Source: Psococerastis gibbosa
Taxonomy: Eukaryota > Arthropoda > Insecta > Psocodea > Psocidae
Reading direction: 5' to 3'
Assembly: GCA_963971405.1 (NCBI GenBank)
Contig: OZ020489.1
Location: 35,869,047-35,933,046 of the forward strand
DNA: 64,000 bases
In this document: piece after piece, positions 46,801-56,985 of the stretch
Numbering within the stretch: the stretch's first letter is position 1
Layout: every line of letters begins with the position of its first letter
Translations under genes and position numbers: made by a program
The notes under the pieces: model-generated
Database searches by the model: none
Told to the model about the DNA's origin: nothing
The model's input: the letters and a program-made list of their open reading frames with translations, nothing else

Positions 46801-49800
46801 GATCAGCATTAAATCTAACTATTTACAAAGATAAAATTAAAAAACAACTCAGCCCTGAAATATACAAAAACCGTCCTTTATTGTCCTAACAGCCACCCAG
46901 AATGTCAGCATGTTTTTTATTGTATTGCATGTTTAGTTATCACAACTAAAATTTAATAATTATTTATTTATTTTTATTTATTTATATATTTATATTATCT
47001 TAGTTTTTTAGTTTTTAATTTTAGCTATTAGCTATATTAAAAGGGGGCCCAGCACAGGCTCGTCCTAAACAAGGGTCCCCTCCAACTGTTATTATACTTA
47101 TAAAATAATTGTTACTCTATATTTTGAAGGAAATAAAAAATTATTTTAGTTTACTTTACTTTACTTTATTGTTCGCCTTTTGTGTTATTTGCAATAAAGT
47201 CGTTTTTTAAGTGGCCAACACAAAACGCAAATCGACTTCATTATGACCAAAGTGAGTGATAAACGAATTTTCACAGACTGTAAGGTTATCCCTGGAGACA
47301 CAGTTGCAGAGCAGCACCGACTCCTAGTTGCGGACATTACAGCCGCCGGTAGAAGAAACCGAAAAGTGAAGCTAGAGCCAAAAATTAAGTGGTACCTGCT
47401 GGAACAAGATCAAGAGAAGAGAGCTAGTTTTGTAGAGCGTGTTGAAGAGTGTTTCATGGAGATGAACGACTCCTGGAACTGCTCCACAACAAACAATGTT
47501 TGGAATCATTTTCAAAACTGCGTGCTCAGTGCAGGGGATGAAGTGCTAGGAAAGACAAAAGGAGGAAAGAAGCCTGAAAAGAAGCCTGGTGGTGGAACGA
47601 GAATGTACAGACTGCCCTAAGAGAAAAGAAGATATCCTTCAAAAAATGGCAAATGGATAGGCTAGACCAAGAAAAACACGAAGCATACAAAGATCTGAAA
47701 AGAGCTGCAAGGCGAGCGGTAAGAGTAGCCAGAGATACGGCAACTGAGAGATTCTACGAAGAGCTAAACACGAAAGAGGGGGAGAGAAATTTTTTTAAAA
47801 TCGCCAAAAATAGAGCAAGACAGCAGCAGGATATGGAGGCGGTAGTTTGCATCAAGGACGAACAAAATAGAGATCTCACTAACGCGGCAGACATTACAGA
47901 AAGGTGGAAGAATTACTTCGATGAAATCATGAACCAAGGAGGAAACTGGGTCAGCCAAGAAACAAATAAGAACTCAGGCCCAGTGCAGGAGTTCACGAAA
48001 GAAGAGGTAAAGAAAGCCCTGCAGAAGATGGCTAGAGGAAAGGCCGTAGGACCTGATATGATACCCATTGAAGCGATATATGTACTAGGAGATGCTGGCG
48101 TACGGTTTATGACTAAACTAGCAAATAAAATAATGACAAGCAGCCAAATCCCTGACGCATGGAGGGAAAGTACCACTGTCCCGATTTATAAAAGGAAGGG
48201 TGATGCTCAGCACTGTAACAACTACAGGCCGATTAAGCTGATGAGCCACTGCATGAAATGGTACGAACGGCTTATCGAAACTAGGCTGAGAACCCAACTG
48301 GAGGGCGATATAACTGAAAATCAGCTCGGGTTTATGAAAGGCCGCGGCACCTCAGACGGTATCTACATAGTAAGAACAATGCTTGAAAAGTATAGAGAAT
48401 TCCAAACCCCACTGCATTTTACCTTCATCGACCTAGAAAAGGCATACGACAGAATACCAAGAGAACTTATATGGGAATGCCTTCGCAAGCGAGGAGTCGT
48501 AGAGGACTACATCCGCACTGTCCAGGACATGTATGAAAATTGCACCACGAAAGTGAGAAGTGCGGCGGGCCTCAGTGACAGCTTTACGGTAAAGTATGGC
48601 CTACACCAAGGATCAGCACTTAGCCCCTTCATATTCGTCATAATTATGGACACGCTGACCCGTGACATCCAGGGTGAAGCACCCACCAGCCTCCTATTTG
48701 CAGATGACATTGTCATAATAGCACAAAACCGAAATGAGGCTGAAGAAGAGCTAGCGAAATGGGTTGAAGCACTAGAAAGAGAGGGACTGAAAGTGAATCG
48801 TGCTAAAACGGAGTACATGGAATGTGTACAACAAGAACCAGGTTCCATTAGTATTGGAAACTAACCCCTAAATAAAGCAGACAAATTTAAATACTTGGGA
48901 AGTGTGATAGAACAAAACGGCGGTTGCAAAGAAGATGTAAGAAATCGAATAAAATCTGGCTGGGCGAAGTTTCAAGACATGTCCGGGATTTTAACAGACC
49001 GAAAAATGCCAAAGAAGCTAAAAGGACGCATATACAAGCAAGTGGTGCGTCCCTGCATGGTGTATGGGTCTGAGTGCTGGGCCGTGCGAAAACGCGAGGA
49101 AGACATGATGCACGCAGCAGAAATGCGAATGCTCAGAAAATCCTGCGGTGTAACATTGAAAGACCGACGCAGAAACGAGGACATAAGGCAGGAGATGAGA
49201 ACGTGTTGCGTGCAAGAAAAACTGAGGGAAAAGAGGCTGAACTGGTGGGGACACTTACTACGTAGAGACGAAGACCACCTAGACAGAAGAGTAATGGAAC
49301 TGGAGATGCCAGGAAGAAGACTACCAGGGAGGCCGAAACTAACACTGGATAGAAAGATCGCCGAAGACATGAAAAGATTGGGGCTCTCAACTGAAGAAGC
49401 ACAGGACAGGACCATGTGGAAACGACGCTGCCGTGCCGCCGACCCTCCATGAGGAAAAGGCGTAGTAAAAGTAAAAGTAAAAGTAAGTTTATTTCATTTC
49501 ATTCAATTTTCATTTCATTCAATTTTCATTTCATTCAATTTTCATTTCATTTCATAAAATGGGACAAACTTAAGTTATGTTAAAAAAATTTAAAAACATG
49601 CCATATTGTATTTGTTGACTTTTTCTAGTTACACGTCTGGCAGACCACAATTATGACGTCTGGTTGACCAATGTTCGTGGGAATAGATATGCGCGACATG
49701 ATAAATACTCAGTTAAAGACTTTAATTACTGGAATTTCACGTAAGTTAAAGACAAACACAGACCCCGTTGCTATTGTGTCTGAGATGGCTACGTTTTTTG

Positions 49801-52800
49801 ACTAATACCATAATTGCATAAAAGTGGTTTTCCCCATCAATCCGACCTCAGGATTTTAGGAGCAACTGCAGCCGAAATACATAATGGTAAGGAGTGGAAG
49901 AGGACCTGCCGTATCTGACACCACCTAGGGATAAAAGCGAGGAAAAAGTAAAAGTACATGGTTATGAGAGGAAAAACCGAAACAACCCTACCTTCATGTT
50001 TCAGGCTGGACGATATGGGTCTAAAGGATTTGAAAACAAACATAGACTATGTTTTGAAGGAAACTAAACAGCCCGCTCTCGCTTATATTGGGCATAGCAT
50101 GGGTGCCATGACATTAACCTTTCTCTTGAGTGAACGTCCCGAATATAATAGAAAAGTCAGCTATGCTTCTCTCGTCTCTCCAGTTGTATTTGGTGGAAAA
50201 AACAAACATTTAATTATTAATTTCGTCGCTGGAAATAAACCAATCATTGACCCTTTTAAGCTTAAAATCTTTGAGGTAAGATAAGTTTACTTGTTCAGCA
50301 AGCGTCAAATTAGAAAAAATTAAATTAGGTACTCGTGATGTCGTGGTATTTCATTTTAATAAACAAACAGGAACTTAGTGTTTTATTAATACTTTTTATA
50401 GCAACTATAAGAATCGGTCCAAGTTTACTCGAACATGCTTTCCAATGTATCAAAATTAGTAGATAGAGAAAATGAGTAATTTCATGGTAAATAATTTTCC
50501 TATGGTTAAATTTCTGATATCTCGGGGGGGGGGGGGGGGGGGGTGTCCACCTGACGTCACTGGAGGTGAGGTAAATTCTAGATAGGTCAGACCAACACAT
50601 TACCACACAGCAATACTGGCAGGCACGCAATGCATTTGAGCGTGAATTTTATCATTTTTTCAAAAAAACATTTTTTTTTTTACAAAACCAAATACTTTTC
50701 TGGGAAAGCAACCTGTCCGTTTTCGATACTCAATTTAGCACCTAAAACATACCTGAAGGTAGAAATCATCGATAGAAAGGTTTCGCAGAAAAATTATTTT
50801 TTAGTCATTTTTCATTAAAATTTAGTTATTTTTATTTTTTTACCCCCAGAAGCAAACTATCAAGGGGCAAGCGACCCCCCGCATTTCCTTACCATTAATA
50901 ACGACTACAATATAGCCTATGTAAATTTAAAAGAAATCGTTGGAGCTGTTTTTGAGAAATAATTTTTTTAGACGTTTTTCTGGAGTTTTTTTGAGAATAA
51001 AACCCCCCCAAATTAAGTTGGCCCAAAATAAAAAAAATCGTCCCGAGGTATGATTTTTTTGAACCTACTTGCCGAATTTCATCAAAATCGACCGAGTAGT
51101 TTGCCCGGAAATCGACGCACAGACAGACAGACAGAACGACAGACAGACAGACAGACATTTCGTAAAAACCACTTTTTTTGGTTCCTGGGACCTTAAAACG
51201 TGTAAATCTGTTGAAATCTCGGAATCGAAAATTTCGACCGTCACAAAGCTTTCCTTATACTACGTATAAATTGGAAAGCAACTAGAATTAGTAAAACTCA
51301 AATAATAGTTAAAAAATTAACTTTGTCAATGAAACCCACTGATGGTGCTAGTACAAAACCCTGAGCGCTTTCGGCAAGAACTGCCATCTACAGAGGGAAC
51401 CCCACTAGCACAATTACACCTTATCAGCAATTTGAGACTTTAATAATTAATTATTTTTTAACGATTATTTGGGTGTTACTAATTCTAGTTACAGTGTTTA
51501 CAACGAGTTTTGTTGAAACACCTAATTACCGAAAATTAGTTTATATTTATTTATAAATTATATTAATTAAAATTAATTAAATAAAAAATATCAAAAATTA
51601 ATTAATAATTAATAATGCCAATTCAAGCAAATAAGTAGAGGATATACGTCAACTGTTGTTGAAAGGGCTTCTGGTGCAGCAGTTAAGCCGACGCCCCGGC
51701 CCCGGTTAGGCGGAGATCGTGGGTTCGAATCCTGCCAAGCCCAGTTTTTCTATATCCTCATATTTCAGGTATAACTAGGAGGTTACCTATTCAACCAAAG
51801 TTAATTTAATGCCAGTGTTATATACACCATATAATACTGCAATATAATGTGTAAAAACACTTAATTATAGGTTTTGTTCGTTTATTAAGTCTCAAATTGT
51901 GGAATTACAAAAAGTCACAGTGATGGTCTACTTGGCAATTTTTGAAAACGTGTTTTAATGCATTTACTGATTAGTAGATTTATTTTTTGCCCCTTAAAAT
52001 ATTTCTTCCCTAAAAAAACGTTATTTAGTAGCCGTAAGAAAGGGTTTTCCCCATTGATTTAAGTTTGTTGGGGAATTAGTAATATTTGCATTGGTAGTGA
52101 TGTCAATGGGACGCCATTTTCTTGTCTCTAATAAAGCTGGCCATTCACGAGGGCTCCAAGCGGACTCGCGCCAAGCCAAATGGCGCGTCCTGTTCCATTT
52201 GGCGTTAGCGCCATTTAGAAGGGGCATCACGACTACGCTGAACCAGTCGCTCCAAATCTTTCAAATTGTACAGCGTAGTCGTGATGACCCCTCTAAATGG
52301 CGCTAGCGCCAAATGGAACCGGACACGCCATTTGGCTTGGCGCGAGCCCGTTTGGAGCCCTCATGAATGGCCAGCTTAATATCTGCTGGCGTTTTGGCTC
52401 TTGTAATCCATAGTTACAACAGTAGTCATGTAATTATTTATTTCCTTTATATTCCTGTTAATAAAAGAATTGCTTAAGTTTTTAGTTGACAACGGACTAA
52501 TTAAGTCACTTTTTGCGACATCCATGGCTAGCTCGCAGTTTGCAACAAAGATTTGTGAAACGCCCAAATACTACAAACTTTGTAGTGCACTTATGGGAAG
52601 TCTGGTTGGCAAGGATCCACATGGTCTACCTGATGTGGATGTGAGTAACCTATCGTCTGTGAATGCCTGAACCGGGTTAAGTCATACTTTGGCGACTATT
52701 CCACTTGTCAATTTTTCTTCAATTTTGAAATTGCCATTGACGGAAAATCATCAATGTTGTATTTATATTTTTACACCTCATTCCACTTGTCTTTAATAAT

Positions 52801-55800
52801 TGACCTTTTTTTTCTTCAATTTTGTAAGTCTTTCTTTTAATTTTATAATCTAAAAGAAATTTTATGATTTAAATTATGAAATAACTCGTTTGTTCTCAAG
52901 AAATTAATTAAAATTATTTAGCATATCCTGACGACGCCATTGTTTAATTTTAGTTTGTTATTGTTTGCAAAGCGTGATTTTATTCTATGATCATTGGTCA
53001 ATTTTAACATGCGGAGCCCCTACACCTCCATAGGCGCCCATTCCACCGACCGGCTAGGGCTATTTACAAAAAAGGTGACGTGGTAGCAGACATTCAAGAC
53101 TTAGGTGGCGTTTCCACAGGCCTCGCATTGCAGAATGCAAATGACATTGACGGAAATTAGAATTTTTCTTTTTATAGGAATCTATTAAAATGTTTGTACT
53201 TAACATATCCCATGACGCCATTTTTTTATTTTAGTTTGTTTGTTGGTGATTTTACTGTATGATCATTGATCAATTTTAACTATGGCATAGAGGAAAATAA
53301 ACATTTCCGTCAATTCTGCAATGCGAGGTCTGTGGAAACCCCGCCTAAGTCTTGAATGTCTGCTACCACGTCACTGTTTTTGTAAATAGCCCTAGCCGGT
53401 CGGTGGAAAAATTTCATCAATAATTGATGCACAAATGACGGAATATTGACAAGTGGAATAGCCGGCTTTCGCCTGTAATGTGTCAAATTGTGTCAATGAA
53501 ATGTCTGAGCTTGTCCATAGTCACTTGTACTCGGTGTATATTGACATTGAGGACGTGTTGGTCAGTTTGACAAAATTCAAATGCAACCAATACCTATAAC
53601 TTGCGAAGACCCGGTACGAGTGAACCCCAACATGCTTTTCTATTAATAAATTAATAATAAAATAATAAATAGCCTACAGGTACCGTAATAGTTCCATGGT
53701 TAATAATAATAATAATAAGTAGGCTATTCCACCGACGTCGTTTTGCAATGTGAATGTGCATGACGTGGTAGCAGACATCATTAATATAAGTCTCTGTCAT
53801 ATTTTAAAGAGACTGTTATGTAGATACTTAACTTATCCATTGTAAATTAAGTTATAATATGGTAGAGACTTATTTATGACGTCTTGCACATTCACATTGA
53901 AAAACGACGTCGGTGGAATAGCCGCCTATTCATAATAAATAGATTATATTTGTACTATTATATACTACATATATCAACAGATTTGAGTCCAAAATTCGAT
54001 AGCACTATTTTTGTGAGCCTGCATGCTACATGCAAACTCTATCAAGTAGTTTGGTCAAACCAAGTTACTGACAGACAGACATTTCATAAGAACCGCATTT
54101 TTGCTATCTGAGACCTCGAAACGAGTATATCATTGGGAAATTGAAACTTTCGACCATCAGAATATATGTAGAAAACATTAAAAATGCAAAAAAAAATGCA
54201 TGAATTATTATAATTCATAATAGTAATTATTGTTATTAATACTGGGCAAGAAAAAGATAAAAAGAAGAGAAGGATTATTACTATTACAAAGTTTCCATAT
54301 GGGCCTACAACTAACTATTAAAACGCATAGTCATAGTCTTTTGTAGAAAAAATAAATAAATAAGGACTTTTATAGTTTCTATTACTAAGCCAACCTAGCG
54401 GAGTTGAGACTATAAAGCCCTCTCTTACACTCAATTAGGAAAAGCCCGGGATCTCCTGCTTTACATGCCCTCCAAAGCATGGCCAGAAAATGTAGCCAGT
54501 GTGTAGAAGTAAAATGGTCAAATTTGAAGGATAGTTCAATCGAAATTCTTGTATCTGCAGACTTGCGGATACTATGCCCAATAGTTCTGAAATTATTATT
54601 ATTATTTTCTAAAATTAGCGTCAGAAAATACTTTTAACCCATTCGTGGTTTTGCAGATGTGCCCTTCCGAGGGGCAGCTACCACTCTCAATAACAACTGA
54701 AGTAACCTTCTGCAATATGCGCCTTTGGTGGACATTTTTTTTCAGATCTTCACTTTGAGTCTACAGCACCCGAGATGAATTTCATCTTCAAAATATCTAA
54801 TATTTTAAACTAATTTTATAGAGTAATCTGGAGATTTTCTTCAACGGTCTGGGAGAAGGCTATCCTACCAAAGCAATTGTTCACTACGCACAGATGTGCC
54901 TAAAAAGTAGGTATATCCAAAACATCGAAATCCTACTTCAGACTACCTAAGAGAAAGACGGTATTCAATTTACCTTATTAATTTTTTTAATTCTTAACGC
55001 TACGGCCGTTGTATGTTTATGTGAAGTGCAATACCGTGGTCTTGAATGGGGTTGGTGTGGTGGGCACTGTTGTTTTCGGCACACTGCTATAAGAGTGCTG
55101 GACAACGAGTTGCCCAGGTACCATCCACAACAGTTTGCCTTTGTCTATTGTTCGATTTTTTTGGTATAATTAATTAATTAATTATAATATTTTATGACTT
55201 CGATGCCTCAAAAATGTAAGTTATTGGGATTTGTTGCCTTAAATCAAACTAATAACGAACAATAAATTAAACTAATTGCTTGGCTTATTATTCATCCCCA
55301 ACAGCCGTGGTACGATGTTAAATTTAATATATTTCCTGGCTTAAAAACATAAATAAATATTTTTAGGATGCATATAAAAAAGTTACTCTAAAATTGTTCT
55401 GTTGACGTTTTGAACCGGCCGTTTAAAGAAAAACTTATTGTGGGGTTAAGGCTGAGTTTTCAAAATGTTTTGTAAACAAGAAATTATCGTATATTTTGGA
55501 CGAAATTAATTAATGGCTCGTTCCACAGCCACAAAAATATAAAAGGGAACAGATGAAAAAATCTTAAAAAATACGAGCTTTCTGTGAAAGCTGTCTATTT
55601 CCCTTACAGATTTACAACTGTGCTACAAAATGGGTTTAAGGCTCTTTTTCCAATTTTTTTAAGGTTTTTTATCTGTTCAATTTGCTTTCTTTGTATCTGC
55701 GGAATGAGCAATAAATTATTTCGTCAAAAAAATCTGCAAAATGTCTTGTTTACAAAACATTTTGAACACTCTGCCTTAAAAATGTAAAAAAAGATTATAT

Positions 55801-56791
55801 ATATGTTGAAATGGATGAAGCAGTAGAATCCGGGATGACAGACCGAGGTCGTTCTGTAAGCGTACTTCCAAACACTTCGCCAACATCTGCGGTCGACATC
55901 TTCAGTAGATCTGCGTATATACTTCTAAGACTCTTCATCGATGGCTCAGCAGCAGCCGTGAAAGCCTTTGTAATTACATTGAGTTAAAATAGTTTTGTTT
56001 AAATGTTTAACCCCAGAATAATAGCCCCACTTGTGTACTATTTAAGAGGTTAATATGGAATATTATAAAGTATTATTTTGTAACGTATATACTTTTTACA
56101 GATGGAATCCAAAAGTTTGACTACCACAATAAAAATTTTGAGGTCTACGGTTCATCAACACCTCCCTCGTACAATCTGTCTAATATAAGGATACCTATGC
56201 AAATCTATTGCCCTAGATACGACTATCTTTTAGATGTGGAGGTAAGTTCTATATAAATTTATAGTCTCATGTATATACTGTGTATCAGAACCTAAGTTAC
56301 TCATACAATAAAAAATTTCTGTCATCCAAAAAACAAATAGCCTATATGAATTATAACAGTGTGTACTGTATGCAAGCCATTGAAGATTTAATATAAAATG
56401 TAAGTTGTGTAGGGATATATCAACCATGATATCATATTGTAGATGGTTTTTGATTTTTCGTGTAGCAATGTTTCTTTGAATTTTGCATAGCCTATGAAAT
56501 TATGCAATATGGCGAAATTTCATCGCAACACTGGTTAATCTCCAATTAGCCTAGGCCTACTTTTCAAACGGATAGTATATTTCTTCTTTCTTTTAGGATT
56601 GCTTAGAAATCGAAGTGAGGTTCAAAAACGCCCAGGTCTCAAAATACATAATTGAAGATGAGGACATCAGTCATTTTGCATTTTTATATGGAAATCAAAG
56701 GGCAAAAGTCTTGGATGTTTTATTGGAAGATTTCGAAAATTTTTATCATGAGAAAGGTCAAAAAAATAATTTAATCGTCATCTCTAAATAG
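40818..56791 (+). CDS. Lipase C: acid lipase family, 8 recognised exons, initiator exon not found
   Basis: Exons: 40818-40926, 41173-41374, 49629-49740, 50005-50275, 52479-52640, 54822-54906, 56102-56241, 56597-56791 (stop TAG). Phases agree, giving 424 visible codons. The first exon follows a strong acceptor (TTATTTTTTGCTTTCAG) and reads KSHWKFVASSIVLAAAMCHG, a signal-peptide core. Its only Met is inside that core and an in-frame stop lies 36 nt upstream, so the start is probably in an earlier exon. Motifs: FGYPAEVHTVRTIDGY, VQHGANA, elbow GHSMGA, HYAQ in exon 6, Asp in PRYDYLLD, His in DISHFAFLYG. The His context lacks the usual N-H-x-D. Intron 2 (8.3 kb) holds two LINEs. Secreted or lysosomal ester hydrolase by family. 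Confidence 0.85.
41466..42179. mobile_element. Non-autonomous DNA transposon with CAGTGGCGTAGCCA ends
   Basis: Inverted ends CAGTGGCGTAGCCA and CAGTAGCGTAGCCA; 714 bp. Four internal modules of C/G blocks (such as GGGGAGACCCCGGTCCCCCT) are spaced by 100-150 bp of AT-rich sequence. No ORF and no visible target duplication. The ends resemble hAT-like arthropod elements. Intron 2 of lipase C. Confidence 0.7.
42250..42540. repeat. LINE family W scrap followed by dispersed repeat S, copy 2
   Basis: 42260-42320 (GGCGATCATCAAGGCAATTT, GCTGCTCTGAAAC) matches the tail of the family W relic at 9300-9610. 42330-42540 matches 5900-6160 (GACTGTACTAGGGAATTGTA and the CTTCTGCATTCTTATGCCGT block). Confidence 0.5.
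42541..43880. other. Intron 2 of lipase C: no gene recognised
   Basis: AT-rich sequence with short poly-A and poly-C runs (42911-42923, 43052-43060) and CATTCATT simple repeats. Small open frames here have no family motif. Confidence 0.35.
43880..47165 (+). mobile_element. LINE with endonuclease and reverse transcriptase (CR1/L2/Daphne-like)
   Basis: 43911-45020 encodes an APE-type endonuclease: IIQMNIRSINRNFDEFI, VIVLTETWHSG, YRSPSEIP, LTGDINI, SCLDHFFTS, TDHYAVAL. 45255-46889 encodes reverse transcriptase (544 codons): NSAPGADGIT, YRPISLTSTISKIFEKAI, VFLDMQKAFDTVSHEKL, YGVPQGTVLG, FADDTIL, YLGVTIDQYLRW. The two parts are separated by ~230 nt with a frame change and stops, so the copy is broken. 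It is 5'-truncated or lacks a recognisable ORF1 and ends in a (TTTAC)n tail at about 47145-47168. It lies in intron 2 of lipase C, same strand as the gene. Confidence 0.88.
47195..49490 (+). mobile_element. RTE-group LINE, 5'-truncated, two lesions
   Basis: Starts within the endonuclease (DCKVIPGDTVAEQHRLLVAD). A frame change near 47580 falls just before the EAWWWNENVQ motif. The reverse transcriptase (47653-48864) has GPDMIPIEAI, FTFIDLEKAYDRIPREL, YGLHQGSALSPFIF and LLFADDIVII. A TAA near 48862 then interrupts an otherwise continuous frame, followed by YLGSVIEQNG, GSECWAVRKREE, WWGHLLRR and RRLPGRPK to a stop at 49452. The tail is (AAAAGT)n. Few lesions suggest moderate age. It lies directly after the previous LINE. 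Confidence 0.88.
49490..49555 (+). repeat. 16-bp minisatellite (ATTTCATTCAATTTTC)n
   Basis: About four units, starting immediately after the RTE tail and ending about 70 bp before exon 3 of lipase C. Confidence 0.7.
50413..51283 (-). repeat. 0.85-kb GACA/poly-G repeat (family U), copy 4
   Basis: From ATCGGTCCAAGTTTACTCGA to ACGTATAAATTGGAAAGC; poly-G of ~18 at 50525, (GACA)n at ~51120-51155. Full length, in intron 4 of lipase C. Confidence 0.8.
51284..51664. other. Intron 4 of lipase C: no feature recognised
   Basis: AT-rich, with TTAATTAATTAA-type runs near 51540-51615. Nothing else seen. Confidence 0.35.
51665..51743 (+). ncRNA. tRNA-like Pol III unit (tRNA pseudogene or SINE head)
   Basis: GGGCTT and AAGCCCA can pair as an acceptor stem; GGTTCGAATCC is an exact B box inside a pairable T arm; TGGTGCAGCAGTTAAGCC resembles an A box and D arm. 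A TTTTT terminator follows at once. No normal anticodon stem can be drawn (the middle is GC-rich with GCCCCGGCCCCGG), so this is not a working tRNA. Transcription is possible but unproven. Confidence 0.45.
52135..52376. mobile_element. GC-rich palindromic MITE, 242 bp
   Basis: Arms of about 100 bp: AGCTGGCCATTCACGAGGGC, GCCAAGCCAAATGGCG, CCATTTGGCGTTAGCGCCAT and their inverse, with a short loop around 52250. TAA duplication (52132-52134, 52377-52379). It ends about 100 bp before exon 5 of lipase C. GC content is far above its surroundings. Confidence 0.85.
52691..53466. mobile_element. Palindromic MITE (F-superfamily) hosting F2 copy 5
   Basis: Ends GGCGACTATTCCACTTGTCA / TTGACAAGTGGAATAGCCGGC-type inverse, TTT duplication (52688-52690, 53467-53469). 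Its core (GACGCCATTGTTTAATTTTAG, CTATGATCATTGGTCAATTT) is homologous to the F2 core, so host and insert are relatives. Confidence 0.8.
53031..53409. mobile_element. Nested palindromic MITE F2, copy 5, inside another MITE
   Basis: Outer end GGCGCCCATTCCACCGACCG, inner ends GGTGGCGTTTCCAC..CCTCGCATT / inverse, 17-mer at 53076 and 53357. The right outer end decays after CGGTCGGTGGAAA. Same layout as copies at 10393, 15303 and 17831. Confidence 0.8.
53723..53926. mobile_element. Palindromic MITE F1, copy 4
   Basis: Ends GGCTATTCCACCGACGTCGT / ACGACGTCGGTGGAATAGCC; 17-mer at 53761 on the left arm only. TA is present at both flanks, but no clean 3-bp duplication. Confidence 0.8.
53985..54170 (+). 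repeat. Diverged relative of repeat family U
   Basis: Reversed order as in copies 2, 4 and 5: TTTTTGTGAGCCTGCATGCT, AAGTAGTTTGGTCAAACCAA, GACAGACAGACATTTC, TATCTGAGACCTCGAAACGA. Only the (GACA) part and its neighbours are left. Confidence 0.5.
54375..54515 (-). mobile_element. tRNA-derived SINE-1, copy 5 (head missing)
   Basis: TTACTAAGCCAACCTAGCGG, GGGATCTCCTGCTTTACATG, AAGCATGGCCAGAAAATGTA; the head stops at GCCAGTGTGTAG. Intron 5 of lipase C. Confidence 0.7.
55446..55779. mobile_element. TTAA-flanked MITE, copy 2 (334 bp)
   Basis: Ends TTAAGGCTGAGTTTTCAAAA / TTTGAACACTCTGCCTTAA. The interior is the reverse complement of 37577-37969, with a ~60-bp size difference. Intron 6 of lipase C. 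Confidence 0.8.
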
Positions 56792-56985
56792 GCTTTATTG
56801 GTACCTACATTTTTTTCTATTCAAGATTTAGTTTATATTTATACCTAACTTCATGGGCACAGCCAGAGAGGGGCATGGCGGAACGCTCCCCCCCCCCTCA
56901 ACATTTGACGATTTAACACTAGTTAAAATTGGTTTTCTTTGATGAATTCACACTGTAAAAAAAGTGCGGGGAATTTAAAATACAA

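Noticed and set aside
48972-49415. 147-codon minus-strand frame
   Set aside because: Antisense shadow of the RTE C-terminal coding region.
51665-51743. Functional tRNA gene
   Set aside because: The T arm and acceptor are plausible, but no anticodon stem-loop can be formed.
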